DNA of 64,000 nt from a virus: the IMG/VR virus record IMGVR_UViG_3300001282_000007, positions 35,520-99,519 of that record, one strand, 5' to 3'. Position 1 is the stretch's first letter; each line of letters begins with the position of its first letter. The notes under the pieces are model-generated. The model was not told the origin of the DNA. It made no database searches and was given only the letters and a program-made list of their open reading frames with translations. Below are positions 55,773 through 64,000 of the stretch, in pieces. A program made the position numbers and the translations under genes.

Positions 55773-56485
55773 GTGGGTTGATAAATTTCGTTTTGTTTGT
55801 TGTTCCAGTACTGATGATCGGCAATTTGTTGTTTGATGATAGCAGTATCTATCTCATCAAGTGTTTGCTTTCTGGGAACAGTTAGGTCTATACTGACTCG
55901 GTCTGGATGGAACCAAAATGCATTCACTGCTCTTGTGTCAAATGTAAAAAACTCATAGCCATACTGTGACCACAGGTCTTTGTACTTTGACAATGAACAG
56001 CCATAATGAAATTTTCTATTGTATGTGACTTTTTTTACTGGGTTTTCAACATAAGGAAAACTAGCCCAGTCGTTGCCAAAATGCTTGTTGATTTCACAAC
56101 ACACTGTGGCAGGGCTGAATCCTGAGTGCAATAGAGTTGATGCCACTTCATAATCAAAGCTGTCAATGTCTAGACTAAAAAAGTCTGGTTGCCAATATTG
56201 TTCGGGTATGCATTGTGCAACATCACCTGGGGAAATCATTTGCTGTATTTTGATCAACTGATCTGGCCATCTTTCAGTCACAGATGGATTCCAGTTCCAC
56301 CCATCTATGCCAACTCCCGAATATCCTTGATGCAGCAGGTCCAGAGTCATATTTTGTGTTCCGTCGCCAAATCCAATCTCCACAAAAGTTTGTTTGGGAT
56401 CAGCTATTCCTGCCAGCATGTACTCAATGATTCCAGTCTCGTCATTCTGACTAAAACCTTGTCGTTCATAGGGTAAATGCTTCAT
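55769..56485 (-). CDS. SAM-dependent methyltransferase-like protein, 238 aa
   Basis: The ATG at 56485 overlaps the FkbM gene by 4 nt. FVEIGFGDGTQNM (near 34-46) is the SAM loop, GVGIDGWNWNP (near 57-67) the acidic strand, FFSLDIDSFDYEV the Asp motif. The overall pattern is FkbM-like. 238 aa. Context suggests glycan O-methylation. Confidence 0.7.
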   Translation of the reverse strand: MKHLPYERQGFSQNDETGIIEYMLAGIADPKQTFVEIGFGDGTQNMTLDLLHQGYSGVGIDGWNWNPSVTERWPDQLIKIQQMISPGDVAQCIPEQYWQPDFFSLDIDSFDYEVASTLLHSGFSPATVCCEINKHFGNDWASFPYVENPVKKVTYNRKFHYGCSLSKYKDLWSQYGYEFFTFDTRAVNAFWFHPDRVSIDLTVPRKQTLDEIDTAIIKQQIADHQYWNNKQNEIYQPT

Positions 56486-57129
56486 AGTGGTATCCATATT
56501 GTGTTGCTCTTGCTTTTGACTGCTGCTGCTTCGTATGGGCCGCACAAGTCGTTCAACCATTGCTTGTGATATTCTTGTTGTCCGTTGTCTTCTATCAGCA
56601 ACCAGGGTCTATTGCGTTGTATAGTGGCGCGACTTCCTTCCAACACTGCATTTTCAAAGCCTTCAACATCTATCTTGATCCAGTCAACTGATTCAAAATT
56701 GAATCGATCCAGAGTGGTTAGTTCTCCGGTGTGTTTTTCGAACTCAGGGTTAGCAACAAACTCTTCAACTTGTTTGGTATGACCGCACTTAAGAGTTTGT
56801 AATTCAAATGTGACTGTTTGATCTTTATCGCCAAGCCCTAGGTTATGCAATTCAACATTGAGATAACTTTCTAGATTTTTTTGCAACACTTCAAAATTTT
56901 TGAGCACTGGTTCAAAGCATATTACCCGTTCAAACTGTTCGGCACTGGGTCTGGCAAAGATACCAATGTTGGCACCAATGTCAATCATGGTGCGTTTGCG
57001 TGGAATATTTTGGAATATATAGTAACGATACCGTTGTTGATAGTGTATATCTACATGTTCAGACAAGCGTTCACTAAAGAATCCATTAGGGGGTTCGGGA
57101 CTGTGCCAGAGAGAATTTATTTTATACAT
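56482..57129 (-). CDS. FkbM-family methyltransferase
   Basis: MIDIGANIGIFARPSA (near 48-63) is the SAM loop, VICFEPVLKN (near 69-78) the acidic loop, and TLDRFNFESVDWIKIDVEGFE (near 139-159) the FkbM hallmark, including the IDVEGFE end. 215 aa. O-methylation of a sugar is the usual reaction. Confidence 0.85.
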   Translation of the reverse strand: MYKINSLWHSPEPPNGFFSERLSEHVDIHYQQRYRYYIFQNIPRKRTMIDIGANIGIFARPSAEQFERVICFEPVLKNFEVLQKNLESYLNVELHNLGLGDKDQTVTFELQTLKCGHTKQVEEFVANPEFEKHTGELTTLDRFNFESVDWIKIDVEGFENAVLEGSRATIQRNRPWLLIEDNGQQEYHKQWLNDLCGPYEAAAVKSKSNTIWIPL

Positions 57130-57146
57130 GGTGTTTGTTCAATAAC

Positions 57147-57152
57147 TATTTA
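57147..57152 (-). promoter_or_regulatory. Late-like TAAATA element upstream of fkbM
   Basis: TTAAATA on the minus strand, 17 nt before the ATG at 57129. Weak -35 context. Confidence 0.35.
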
Positions 57153-57162
57153 ATATCATATC

Positions 57163-58977
<1,815 letters not shown>

Positions 58978-58984
58978 TCAATGG

Positions 58985-59437
58985 TCACACTTGAATATCT
59001 TCCATGCCGGCTGCTCGTAGTCTAACAATGTGGCCCAGCATGAAGTTCTTGCTTTCTAGTGCTTTCATGATACCCAGCCAGCGATTACGCAGCAGGGCTA
59101 CTTCATTGATAATGGTTTCAAAGTCAATCACTTCATCTTCGCCGTCCACATACTTTTCAGCATCTCTGCTGCTGAGAGCACGATTGTAACCTTCCAGATA
59201 CTTTTGAAAGTGCTTGCGACGAATCTTGCGTAACTGAATATTCAGCAGATTTAGTACAGCTTCCACTTCCTGAAGCTGGTAGAATCTCTGCTCAGTTATG
59301 CCCGGAAGCAGCTTGATGTTGTTCTCAACGATGCCGCCAATTTTGCAATCTCGTTTGGCATCCGTGAGCTCACGATCATAGTGTGCCATGAAGTCTGGGA
59401 TCTTGCCCAGATCCGCGGCCACTTGACTATACCACAT
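58985..59437 (-). CDS. uvsY: UvsY-like recombination mediator
   Basis: UvsY loads UvsX on gp32-coated ssDNA. The 150-aa sequence has N-terminal helical part, a LRKIRRKHFQKYLEGYNRAL basic stretch and a C-terminal MKALESKNFMLGHIVRLRAAGM block that resembles the T4 UvsY end (IKSRGF...HIQDMRAF). The neighbouring uvsX and gp32 genes support the call. AAGGA precedes the ATG. Confidence 0.72.
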   Translation of the reverse strand: MWYSQVAADLGKIPDFMAHYDRELTDAKRDCKIGGIVENNIKLLPGITEQRFYQLQEVEAVLNLLNIQLRKIRRKHFQKYLEGYNRALSSRDAEKYVDGEDEVIDFETIINEVALLRNRWLGIMKALESKNFMLGHIVRLRAAGMEDIQV

Positions 59438-60680
59438 GTTCCAGTTCCTTTACGAGCCAAGGAAAAATCTTGACCCAACTTGTGCCACGTCTACGATCAG
59501 TTTCATCAAGGAATGTTTTTAATTTCAAAAGCTCGGTACTATTTGGTTGTGATTGAGAATAGTTATGCACAATGCCTTCCATGCACTGCATGGCCAATTG
59601 ATCTTGATCAGTGTCAGTTGGCATAGAATTTAGAATACAATCAAAATCTTGCTTGAACACAGCATTTCCTAAAATATTTGGTACAAGATAACCGGGACCT
59701 GGTGCAACCACACTAAAGAAATGTCCTATCTCACGATGTGATTTCCAGACTTTTATTTTTTCAATCAGTGCAGGCATAGTCTTGATTGTGAGAACACTAA
59801 TAGTTTGATTTATGTGCAGGGTCAACCAAGGCTCTTGTAGCAATCTTTCAAAATTTGCAATCCATTGTTCCACTTTCATTCCGTATCTTGTATACTCTTG
59901 TTCAGGGCCAAGACAATCAATACTACAGGTTAAATCGACTCGTTTGAGCTTGCCACTTGTGACCAAATTTTTAAATCGTTGCACAAACTTTTCTAGTTTT
60001 TTTGAATCTAGCATTAGATTAGTTATGGTACAAAATTCTAGATTAGGATGCTCAGTAGATTCAAAATATTCCAGACAAGTTTCAAGTTCAGGCTGGTAAA
60101 AACCTTCTCCTCCTGCTACAGTAAATCTTACTAGTCCTGTTGAATGTTTTTGCATCCATTCCCAGAATTTTGTTAACATAGCCGAATAGTCTGAGTCAAT
60201 AGGAAAGTATTCTAGAACAACTCCGTTCTTTTCAAATTTACCATGTTTTTTATACTCCTGATTCATTCTTGAGCTTAGATCAGGAGAACAATACAAGCAA
60301 GAAAGATTGCATTGGTTATTGAAAAATACTTCAAGCACAGTTGGCTGAACTACTACTGCTGTGGGGTCTAAATCCAACTCCGGTGGTGATTGATTTGGGA
60401 TCGCAAGATGTCGCATACGATCGCTAGAACCACCACTTTGCTCTATGTCACGGCAATAGTAACAACTGGAATCTTCGGGCCAAAGCCCGTCCAACATCCG
60501 CTTGCGTTCTGATTGCTTTTTTTCAGTATTGTGAAAAGTATCAAATGTCTCCGGAGTCAACTGCCCGTGTCCAGCACGATGGCAACTAGCAGTTACTCCT
60601 TTGTAAAGATACAGAGTACTCCAGTTCCATTTTAACTGGCAGGCTGTTGCAGTCTTGATAGGAAAATATTTGTCGCCCAT
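59427..60680 (-). CDS. Radical SAM enzyme, twitch-like, 417 aa
   Basis: The CxxxCxxC site is C124-C128-C131 in CNLSCLYC. An N-terminal about 110 residues holds Cys 14, 33, 73 and 76 (CYYC), possible auxiliary cluster ligands. AGGEGFYQPE fits the SAM-binding motif. It resembles the enzyme at 44134 in layout, though sequences diverge. TAATG overlap couples it to the acidic 89-aa gene upstream. Substrate unknown: a peptide, tRNA or sugar are options. Confidence 0.8.
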   Translation of the reverse strand: MGDKYFPIKTATACQLKWNWSTLYLYKGVTASCHRAGHGQLTPETFDTFHNTEKKQSERKRMLDGLWPEDSSCYYCRDIEQSGGSSDRMRHLAIPNQSPPELDLDPTAVVVQPTVLEVFFNNQCNLSCLYCSPDLSSRMNQEYKKHGKFEKNGVVLEYFPIDSDYSAMLTKFWEWMQKHSTGLVRFTVAGGEGFYQPELETCLEYFESTEHPNLEFCTITNLMLDSKKLEKFVQRFKNLVTSGKLKRVDLTCSIDCLGPEQEYTRYGMKVEQWIANFERLLQEPWLTLHINQTISVLTIKTMPALIEKIKVWKSHREIGHFFSVVAPGPGYLVPNILGNAVFKQDFDCILNSMPTDTDQDQLAMQCMEGIVHNYSQSQPNSTELLKLKTFLDETDRRRGTSWVKIFPWLVKELEHVV

Positions 60681-60949
60681 TAGTTTTCCCAGTTGTCATC
60701 TTCTGTGGTATCACTATCTTCATCCGGATCTTCGTCTTCGGGATCCACATAATCTCGGTCGTTGTCAAGATACGCAGTGAGCGCACGTTTGATATCCACA
60801 TCGTTCTTGAAGGCAGCACGAATATCATCCACATCAGAATCGTTGTCAATCAAGATCGCAACCACAGCTTCTGCTGCTTCGTCACGATCCACAGTGTTCA
60901 CGTAACGCTTGAGCTCACTCCAGATTTCACTTGCTACTGTTTCGCTCAT
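60680..60949 (-). CDS. Hypothetical acidic protein, 89 aa
   Basis: Helical N-terminus, then a strongly acidic C-terminal tail (VDPEDEDPDEDSDTTEDD). It sits between uvsX and the radical SAM gene and overlaps both. A DNA-mimic or a peptide substrate of the radical SAM enzyme are possible; neither is proven. Confidence 0.65.
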   Translation of the reverse strand: MSETVASEIWSELKRYVNTVDRDEAAEAVVAILIDNDSDVDDIRAAFKNDVDIKRALTAYLDNDRDYVDPEDEDPDEDSDTTEDDNWEN

Positions 60950-62007
60950 GCTTCGTCTCCTGCTTCTTCTACAACGACCTCATCTTTGATCTTGGCAAAA
61001 TCCGCCATGACCTTGTCAAGACAGCCATCTTCGTTGGCTTCCCAGGCCTTGCGGAAATACTTGATAATTTCGCCTGTGTCCTGTATAGTGAATGCCAGTC
61101 TATTGCCATCCTTTTTAAGGATACCTTTTTTCTCAGCTAGATCAGTCAAGCCCGAGTACGGACTCATGCCCGTGGTGTACGGAATCTTGACCTGCACACC
61201 TTCAAACGGTTTTGAATAGCGTGTTTTCATGATCTTGCATGACGCACGGATACCGTTGACTTCTGACACCTTGTTGCCATCTTCATCTTCTTTGAGCTTG
61301 AGTTTCTTCATGGCAACCACAATTGAACTGGCGTAGATAAATCCTTGTCCACCCGAGATCTTGTCATCTGGATCAAACATGTCTTGACTTGCGTATGTGT
61401 GATTGGTACAGACCAAGCCCACATTGTAATTGCCAAACATGTTGACACAGTTACGAACCAAGGCTGTGAGTGCTTTGGGTTTACGACCCAGGTCACCTTT
61501 CATTTCGCCTGCTTCAAACTGATTAACGTCTGTGGGTGTCAACAACATGCCCAGGCTGTCAATCACAAACATGACCTTGGGACGTTCGCCTTCGGCCAAG
61601 GCCTTGTAGTCCTGCATGAATGTAGAGATTGTTTTGGCCACATCATCAATCATGCTCATGCTGAGTTTCAGCAGTTTGTCTTGGCTGGTGTCCACACCCA
61701 GTGCCTTGAGCCATGCTTCGTCCAGTGCGTTTTCGCTGTCAACCAACACCACATAGATGCCTTGCTCTTGTGCGTTCTTGATAATGTTGCCCGAGCAGAT
61801 GTAACTTTTGCCTGCGCCAGATTCACCAGCAAACACTGTGACCTTGCCTAATGGAATACCTCGATCAAAGAATCCAGAGATCAGATAGTTCAGTGCAAAG
61901 TTACCTGTGCTTACCCAGTCGGTAGGGTCATTGAAGCCAATGCTGAGTCCTTCAATGCTTTTTGTAATTTCCTTGCGGAACTTGCTTACGTCAAATGCTT
62001 TTGCCAT
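60946..62007 (-). CDS. uvsX: UvsX/RecA-like recombinase
   Basis: Forms presynaptic filaments for strand exchange. Walker A GESGAGKS (61-68) and Walker B VMFVIDSLG (near 150) are present, with the loop-1/2 segments (KISGGQGFIYASSIVVA near 218-234). 353 aa, matching T4-type UvsX. AAAGGAAAAAACG precedes the ATG. Confidence 0.94.
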   Translation of the reverse strand: MAKAFDVSKFRKEITKSIEGLSIGFNDPTDWVSTGNFALNYLISGFFDRGIPLGKVTVFAGESGAGKSYICSGNIIKNAQEQGIYVVLVDSENALDEAWLKALGVDTSQDKLLKLSMSMIDDVAKTISTFMQDYKALAEGERPKVMFVIDSLGMLLTPTDVNQFEAGEMKGDLGRKPKALTALVRNCVNMFGNYNVGLVCTNHTYASQDMFDPDDKISGGQGFIYASSIVVAMKKLKLKEDEDGNKVSEVNGIRASCKIMKTRYSKPFEGVQVKIPYTTGMSPYSGLTDLAEKKGILKKDGNRLAFTIQDTGEIIKYFRKAWEANEDGCLDKVMADFAKIKDEVVVEEAGDEA

Positions 62008-62033
62008 TCGTTTTTTCCTTTATACATATAGAA

Positions 62034-62057
62034 ACACACAGGGATCGCCCTGTGTGT
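62034..62057 (-). terminator. Hairpin between gp32 and uvsX
   Basis: ACACACAGGG pairs with CCCTGTGTGT (10 bp, 4-nt loop). On the minus strand it is followed by TTTC, a weak U-run, so it may be a partial terminator or attenuator that lowers uvsX relative to gp32. Confidence 0.65.
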
Positions 62058-62066
62058 GACGTCAGA

Positions 62067-63050
62067 TTACTTTTGTTGACGTGAACGAATCATGGCCAGG
62101 ATGTCTTCGGCTTTTTGTGCTGGTTTTGGGGCAGCAACAGGCTCAACAGCAAAAGATTTTTCTGCTGCGGCAACATCTTCGTCAAAGTCTGCAACAGGTG
62201 CAGGTGCTGAACGTGCCACAGGAGCAGGAGCGTCTTCAGAGGCTGCGCCACCAGCAGGTGCGTTGACACCAGCAGGACGGAAGTATTGACCCCAACGCTC
62301 TGTATCGTAAGGCTGTCCATCTACACTTGCTTCAAACATTTCCTTGATTACCTTGAGCTCAACTGCTCCGGGCTTCTTGGGCAAGAATGTGCTGAGATCA
62401 TACAGGCCATGTGTGGACACAGCAGCTTGTTCAGCTTCAGTCAGGGCGGATTCTTTACGAGCCCATTTTGATGTGTTGTAGTCTGCATATCCACCTTTGC
62501 TTGTCTTAGCAATGCGGAAATCCAAGCCACGCAACATGTCAGTTGGCAATTCTTCCAACTCAGGATCCATCAAGGCACCTTTGATCAAGGTAAACAACTG
62601 AGGTCCAATGATGAACTTGCGAATAGGATTGTCCGGTGTTTTGTCGTCGCCGATGGGATTCTCACGTACAAAGCCCTGGAAAATGTAACTGCGCTTTTTC
62701 CAGTACTTGCGACCCATGTCTTCAAGACTCTTGTCCTTGAACCATGTGCGTACTTCTGCCAAGATTGGGCAAGCATCGCCCCACATCTCAACACATGGCA
62801 CTTGCACCATGACTTGTTTGGAATCCATCTCACCTTTGACGCCATTGAATGGCAGTCGAATCATTGCTCGCTCTGCCCAAAAGAATGTGTTTTTTGTGTT
62901 ACCGTCTGGCAGGAAACGAAGTACAGCTTCTTTGCCTTCTTCCATGTTCCAGTGTGGGTAAATTGATTTGTCGCCGCCTCCGGTGGATTGCCCACCTTTG
63001 TTGCTGTCTGCGGCCTGTAGCCGTGCGCGGATTTCTGCTAGTGATGCCAT
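62067..63050 (-). CDS. Single-stranded DNA-binding protein, T4 gp32-like
   Basis: Covers ssDNA in replication and recombination. 327 aa with an N-terminal cooperativity segment (LAEIRARLQAAD), the OB core (about 35-215) with ERAMIRLPFNGVKG, and Cys at VPCVEMWGDACP in the region where T4 gp32 binds zinc, then an acidic/Ala-Pro C-terminal tail (near 265-327) for partner contacts. It fits the T4 layout and lies upstream of uvsX. Confidence 0.88.
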   Translation of the reverse strand: MASLAEIRARLQAADSNKGGQSTGGGDKSIYPHWNMEEGKEAVLRFLPDGNTKNTFFWAERAMIRLPFNGVKGEMDSKQVMVQVPCVEMWGDACPILAEVRTWFKDKSLEDMGRKYWKKRSYIFQGFVRENPIGDDKTPDNPIRKFIIGPQLFTLIKGALMDPELEELPTDMLRGLDFRIAKTSKGGYADYNTSKWARKESALTEAEQAAVSTHGLYDLSTFLPKKPGAVELKVIKEMFEASVDGQPYDTERWGQYFRPAGVNAPAGGAASEDAPAPVARSAPAPVADFDEDVAAAEKSFAVEPVAAPKPAQKAEDILAMIRSRQQK

Positions 63051-63069
63051 ATTGTGTTGCCTTTCTTGT

Positions 63070-63128
63070 GCGTTAATATGATTTTAAAAATTTAAGATCT
63101 ACTTAAATGTTGCCTACAAGTTATTATA
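63070..63128 (-). promoter_or_regulatory. gp32 leader: extended -10 promoter and AU-rich stretch
   Basis: TATAAT (63123-63128) is preceded by TG (extended -10) and lacks a good -35 box. The leader that follows is about 70 nt, with an unstructured A/U-rich segment (about 63070-63105). In T4, gp32 represses its own mRNA through such a leader; that this applies here is inference. Confidence 0.45.
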
Positions 63129-63190
63129 ACACAGCTTGTCTGTGTTTCCTACCACCAAAGGTAGCGAACTTTGCCTATCTAGTTGCTTAC

Positions 63191-63217
63191 GGAAGGGCAT
63201 GCCACTACACGCCCTTC
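63191..63217. repeat. Inverted repeat downstream of the last gene
   Basis: GAAGGGC and GCCCTTC form a 7-bp stem around about 12 nt; a U-rich stretch follows on the plus side only. It may be a weak terminator for the minus-strand gene that ends at 63233. Confidence 0.5.
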
Positions 63218-63224
63218 TTTGTTT

Positions 63225-63232
63225 TATTTATG
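63225..63232 (-). promoter_or_regulatory. Late-like element CATAAATA
   Basis: Directly follows the stop of the Ala/Pro-rich gene, 175 nt before gp32. It could give a second, late transcript of gp32. Confidence 0.3.
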
Positions 63233-64000
63233 TTATCTGAGCTGTGCTAGAGATTTTATTCTTGCCAGATCAGATTCATACATGCCTGTGTAGTCCTCTT
63301 CATTAACCGGTGCTGCTGGTGCTGGAGGAACCAGGCTACGGAACTGAGCAGTGCCCTGTGCAGTGAGTGGGTAGCCGCGTAGACCATCGCGTTCTTGTCC
63401 TGCTTTGTTATACCATTTACCGTTGGGTCCTTTTGTCAATGGTTCTTTTGTTTGATAATCCTTGGGAACAAATGGTTCAGATGACACTGCCGGTTCAGGT
63501 GCAGAAACAGTTTGGGCGCCGCCCGCTGCTCTTCTGGCCAACTCTGCCTTGGCCTGATCTTGACTAATCATCCAACGGCCTGGAGCGCCAGATGCTGCCT
63601 TTTGCAAGTAAGCATCGCCAAAACTTTCGCCTGCTTCAGATAATTTGTTGCTAGAGATTACTTCCTCTGCAACCGGAGCAGCGGGCGCAACTGGAGCAGC
63701 AGGAGCAGCAGGAGGTGCTGCTGGTTCAGGAGCAGCGGCTGCTTCTAAATTTTGAGCCAGTTCAGCAATCTCAGCAAATTCATCTCGATTGCGATCAATC
63801 CAGGCCATGACCAAGGGAACAGCATCTGCGTCAGGATCTTCTTCGGCCAGTTCTTCCAGTTGATTAAACAAGTTGTCGTCGCCAATGTAGTCACCTAGCA
63901 CATCTTTGGCATCAGACGCATCTGGACCAACTGGATGCGGTTCACTTAACCACAGTTTGAGCTGATCCATTTTTTCCGGAGTGTCTGGCAAAGCCCAGGG
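63233..64000 (-). CDS. Ala/Pro-rich protein, partial at right edge
   Basis: The open frame runs through the edge; an ATG at 63970 (GGAAAAA upstream) or TTG at 63991 could also start it. N-terminal acidic part (LEELAEEDPDADAVPLVMAWIDRN), then an Ala/Pro/Val linker (near 85-110), and a C-terminal part with GPNGKWYNKAGQERDG and YESDLARIKS. No family is recognised; low complexity suggests a virion or scaffolding role. Confidence 0.55.
   Translation of the reverse strand, partial: PWALPDTPEKMDQLKLWLSEPHPVGPDASDAKDVLGDYIGDDNLFNQLEELAEEDPDADAVPLVMAWIDRNRDEFAEIAELAQNLEAAAAPEPAAPPAAPAAPVAPAAPVAEEVISSNKLSEAGESFGDAYLQKAASGAPGRWMISQDQAKAELARRAAGGAQTVSAPEPAVSSEPFVPKDYQTKEPLTKGPNGKWYNKAGQERDGLRGYPLTAQGTAQFRSLVPPAPAAPVNEEDYTGMYESDLARIKSLAQLR

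Overview
This window reads as part of the genome of a large T4-like tailed bacteriophage (myovirus) of a Gram-negative, probably betaproteobacterial, host. The call rests on a T4-type replication and recombination set: gp32-like ssDNA-binding protein, UvsX, UvsY, UvsW, DnaB/gp41-like helicase, a DnaG/gp61-like primase and a probable gp62 clamp-loader subunit. Virion genes are interspersed (PAAR tip, pectate-lyase-fold tail spike, baseplate-like proteins), and genes are packed with ATGA-type overlaps, mostly on the minus strand. The host guess comes from a phage-encoded outer-membrane porin of the kind typical of Burkholderiales-like bacteria, and from IscU/IscA that resemble proteobacterial copies closely. 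No tRNA, rRNA, CRISPR array, integrase or transposase was recognised.

Layout. 1-6.6 kb: UV-damage endonuclease (cut by the left edge), an operon of UDP-sugar-dehydrogenase-like, 2OG-Fe oxygenase and amidinotransferase genes, a glycosyltransferase-like gene and a metallophosphoesterase. 6.6-10.7 kb: a proteostasis block (ClpS, Hsp20, ClpX) and a large membrane coiled-coil protein. 10.9-17.3 kb: small early-type genes, an SPFH-domain lipoprotein and an ATP-dependent DNA ligase. 17.3-20.7 kb: porin, a 642-residue probable virion protein and a PAAR protein. 20.7-25.3 kb: glutaredoxin and class Ia ribonucleotide reductase. 25.3-33.5 kb: tail spike, PD-(D/E)XK nuclease, IscA/IscU, structural proteins and a nucleotidyltransferase/ligase-like fusion. 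33.5-45.3 kb: helicase, primase, SGNH proteins, baseplate-like protein, a miniature DnaE-like protein, gp62-like protein, UvsW and a radical SAM enzyme. 45.4-48.1 kb: AAA+ ATPase and a run of small genes, most behind near-identical promoters. 48.1-59 kb: a glycan cluster of glycosyltransferases, methyltransferases, a cytidylyltransferase-cupin fusion and GDP-mannose dehydratase. 59-64 kb: UvsY, a second radical SAM enzyme, UvsX, gp32 and an Ala/Pro-rich protein cut by the right edge.

Two promoter classes can be read directly. One is sigma70-like with an exact 17-nt spacer (TTGACN-N17-TATAAT or close), found before small genes, the AAA+ gene, the SPFH gene, iscU and a radical SAM gene. The other is a T4-late-like NNTAAATA element before structural, chaperone and glycan genes. 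In about eight genes that element lies only 4-7 nt before the ATG with no Shine-Dalgarno sequence, which suggests leaderless mRNAs.

Together the genes cover nucleotide supply (NrdAB, glutaredoxin), replication/recombination/repair, remodelling of host proteolysis and Fe-S assembly, envelope change (porin, SPFH lipoprotein) and synthesis of a surface glycan. The most unusual items are the nucleotidyltransferase/ligase fusion, the mini-DnaE protein, the porin, the IscU/IscA pair, the ClpX+ClpS pair and the leaderless-start pattern.
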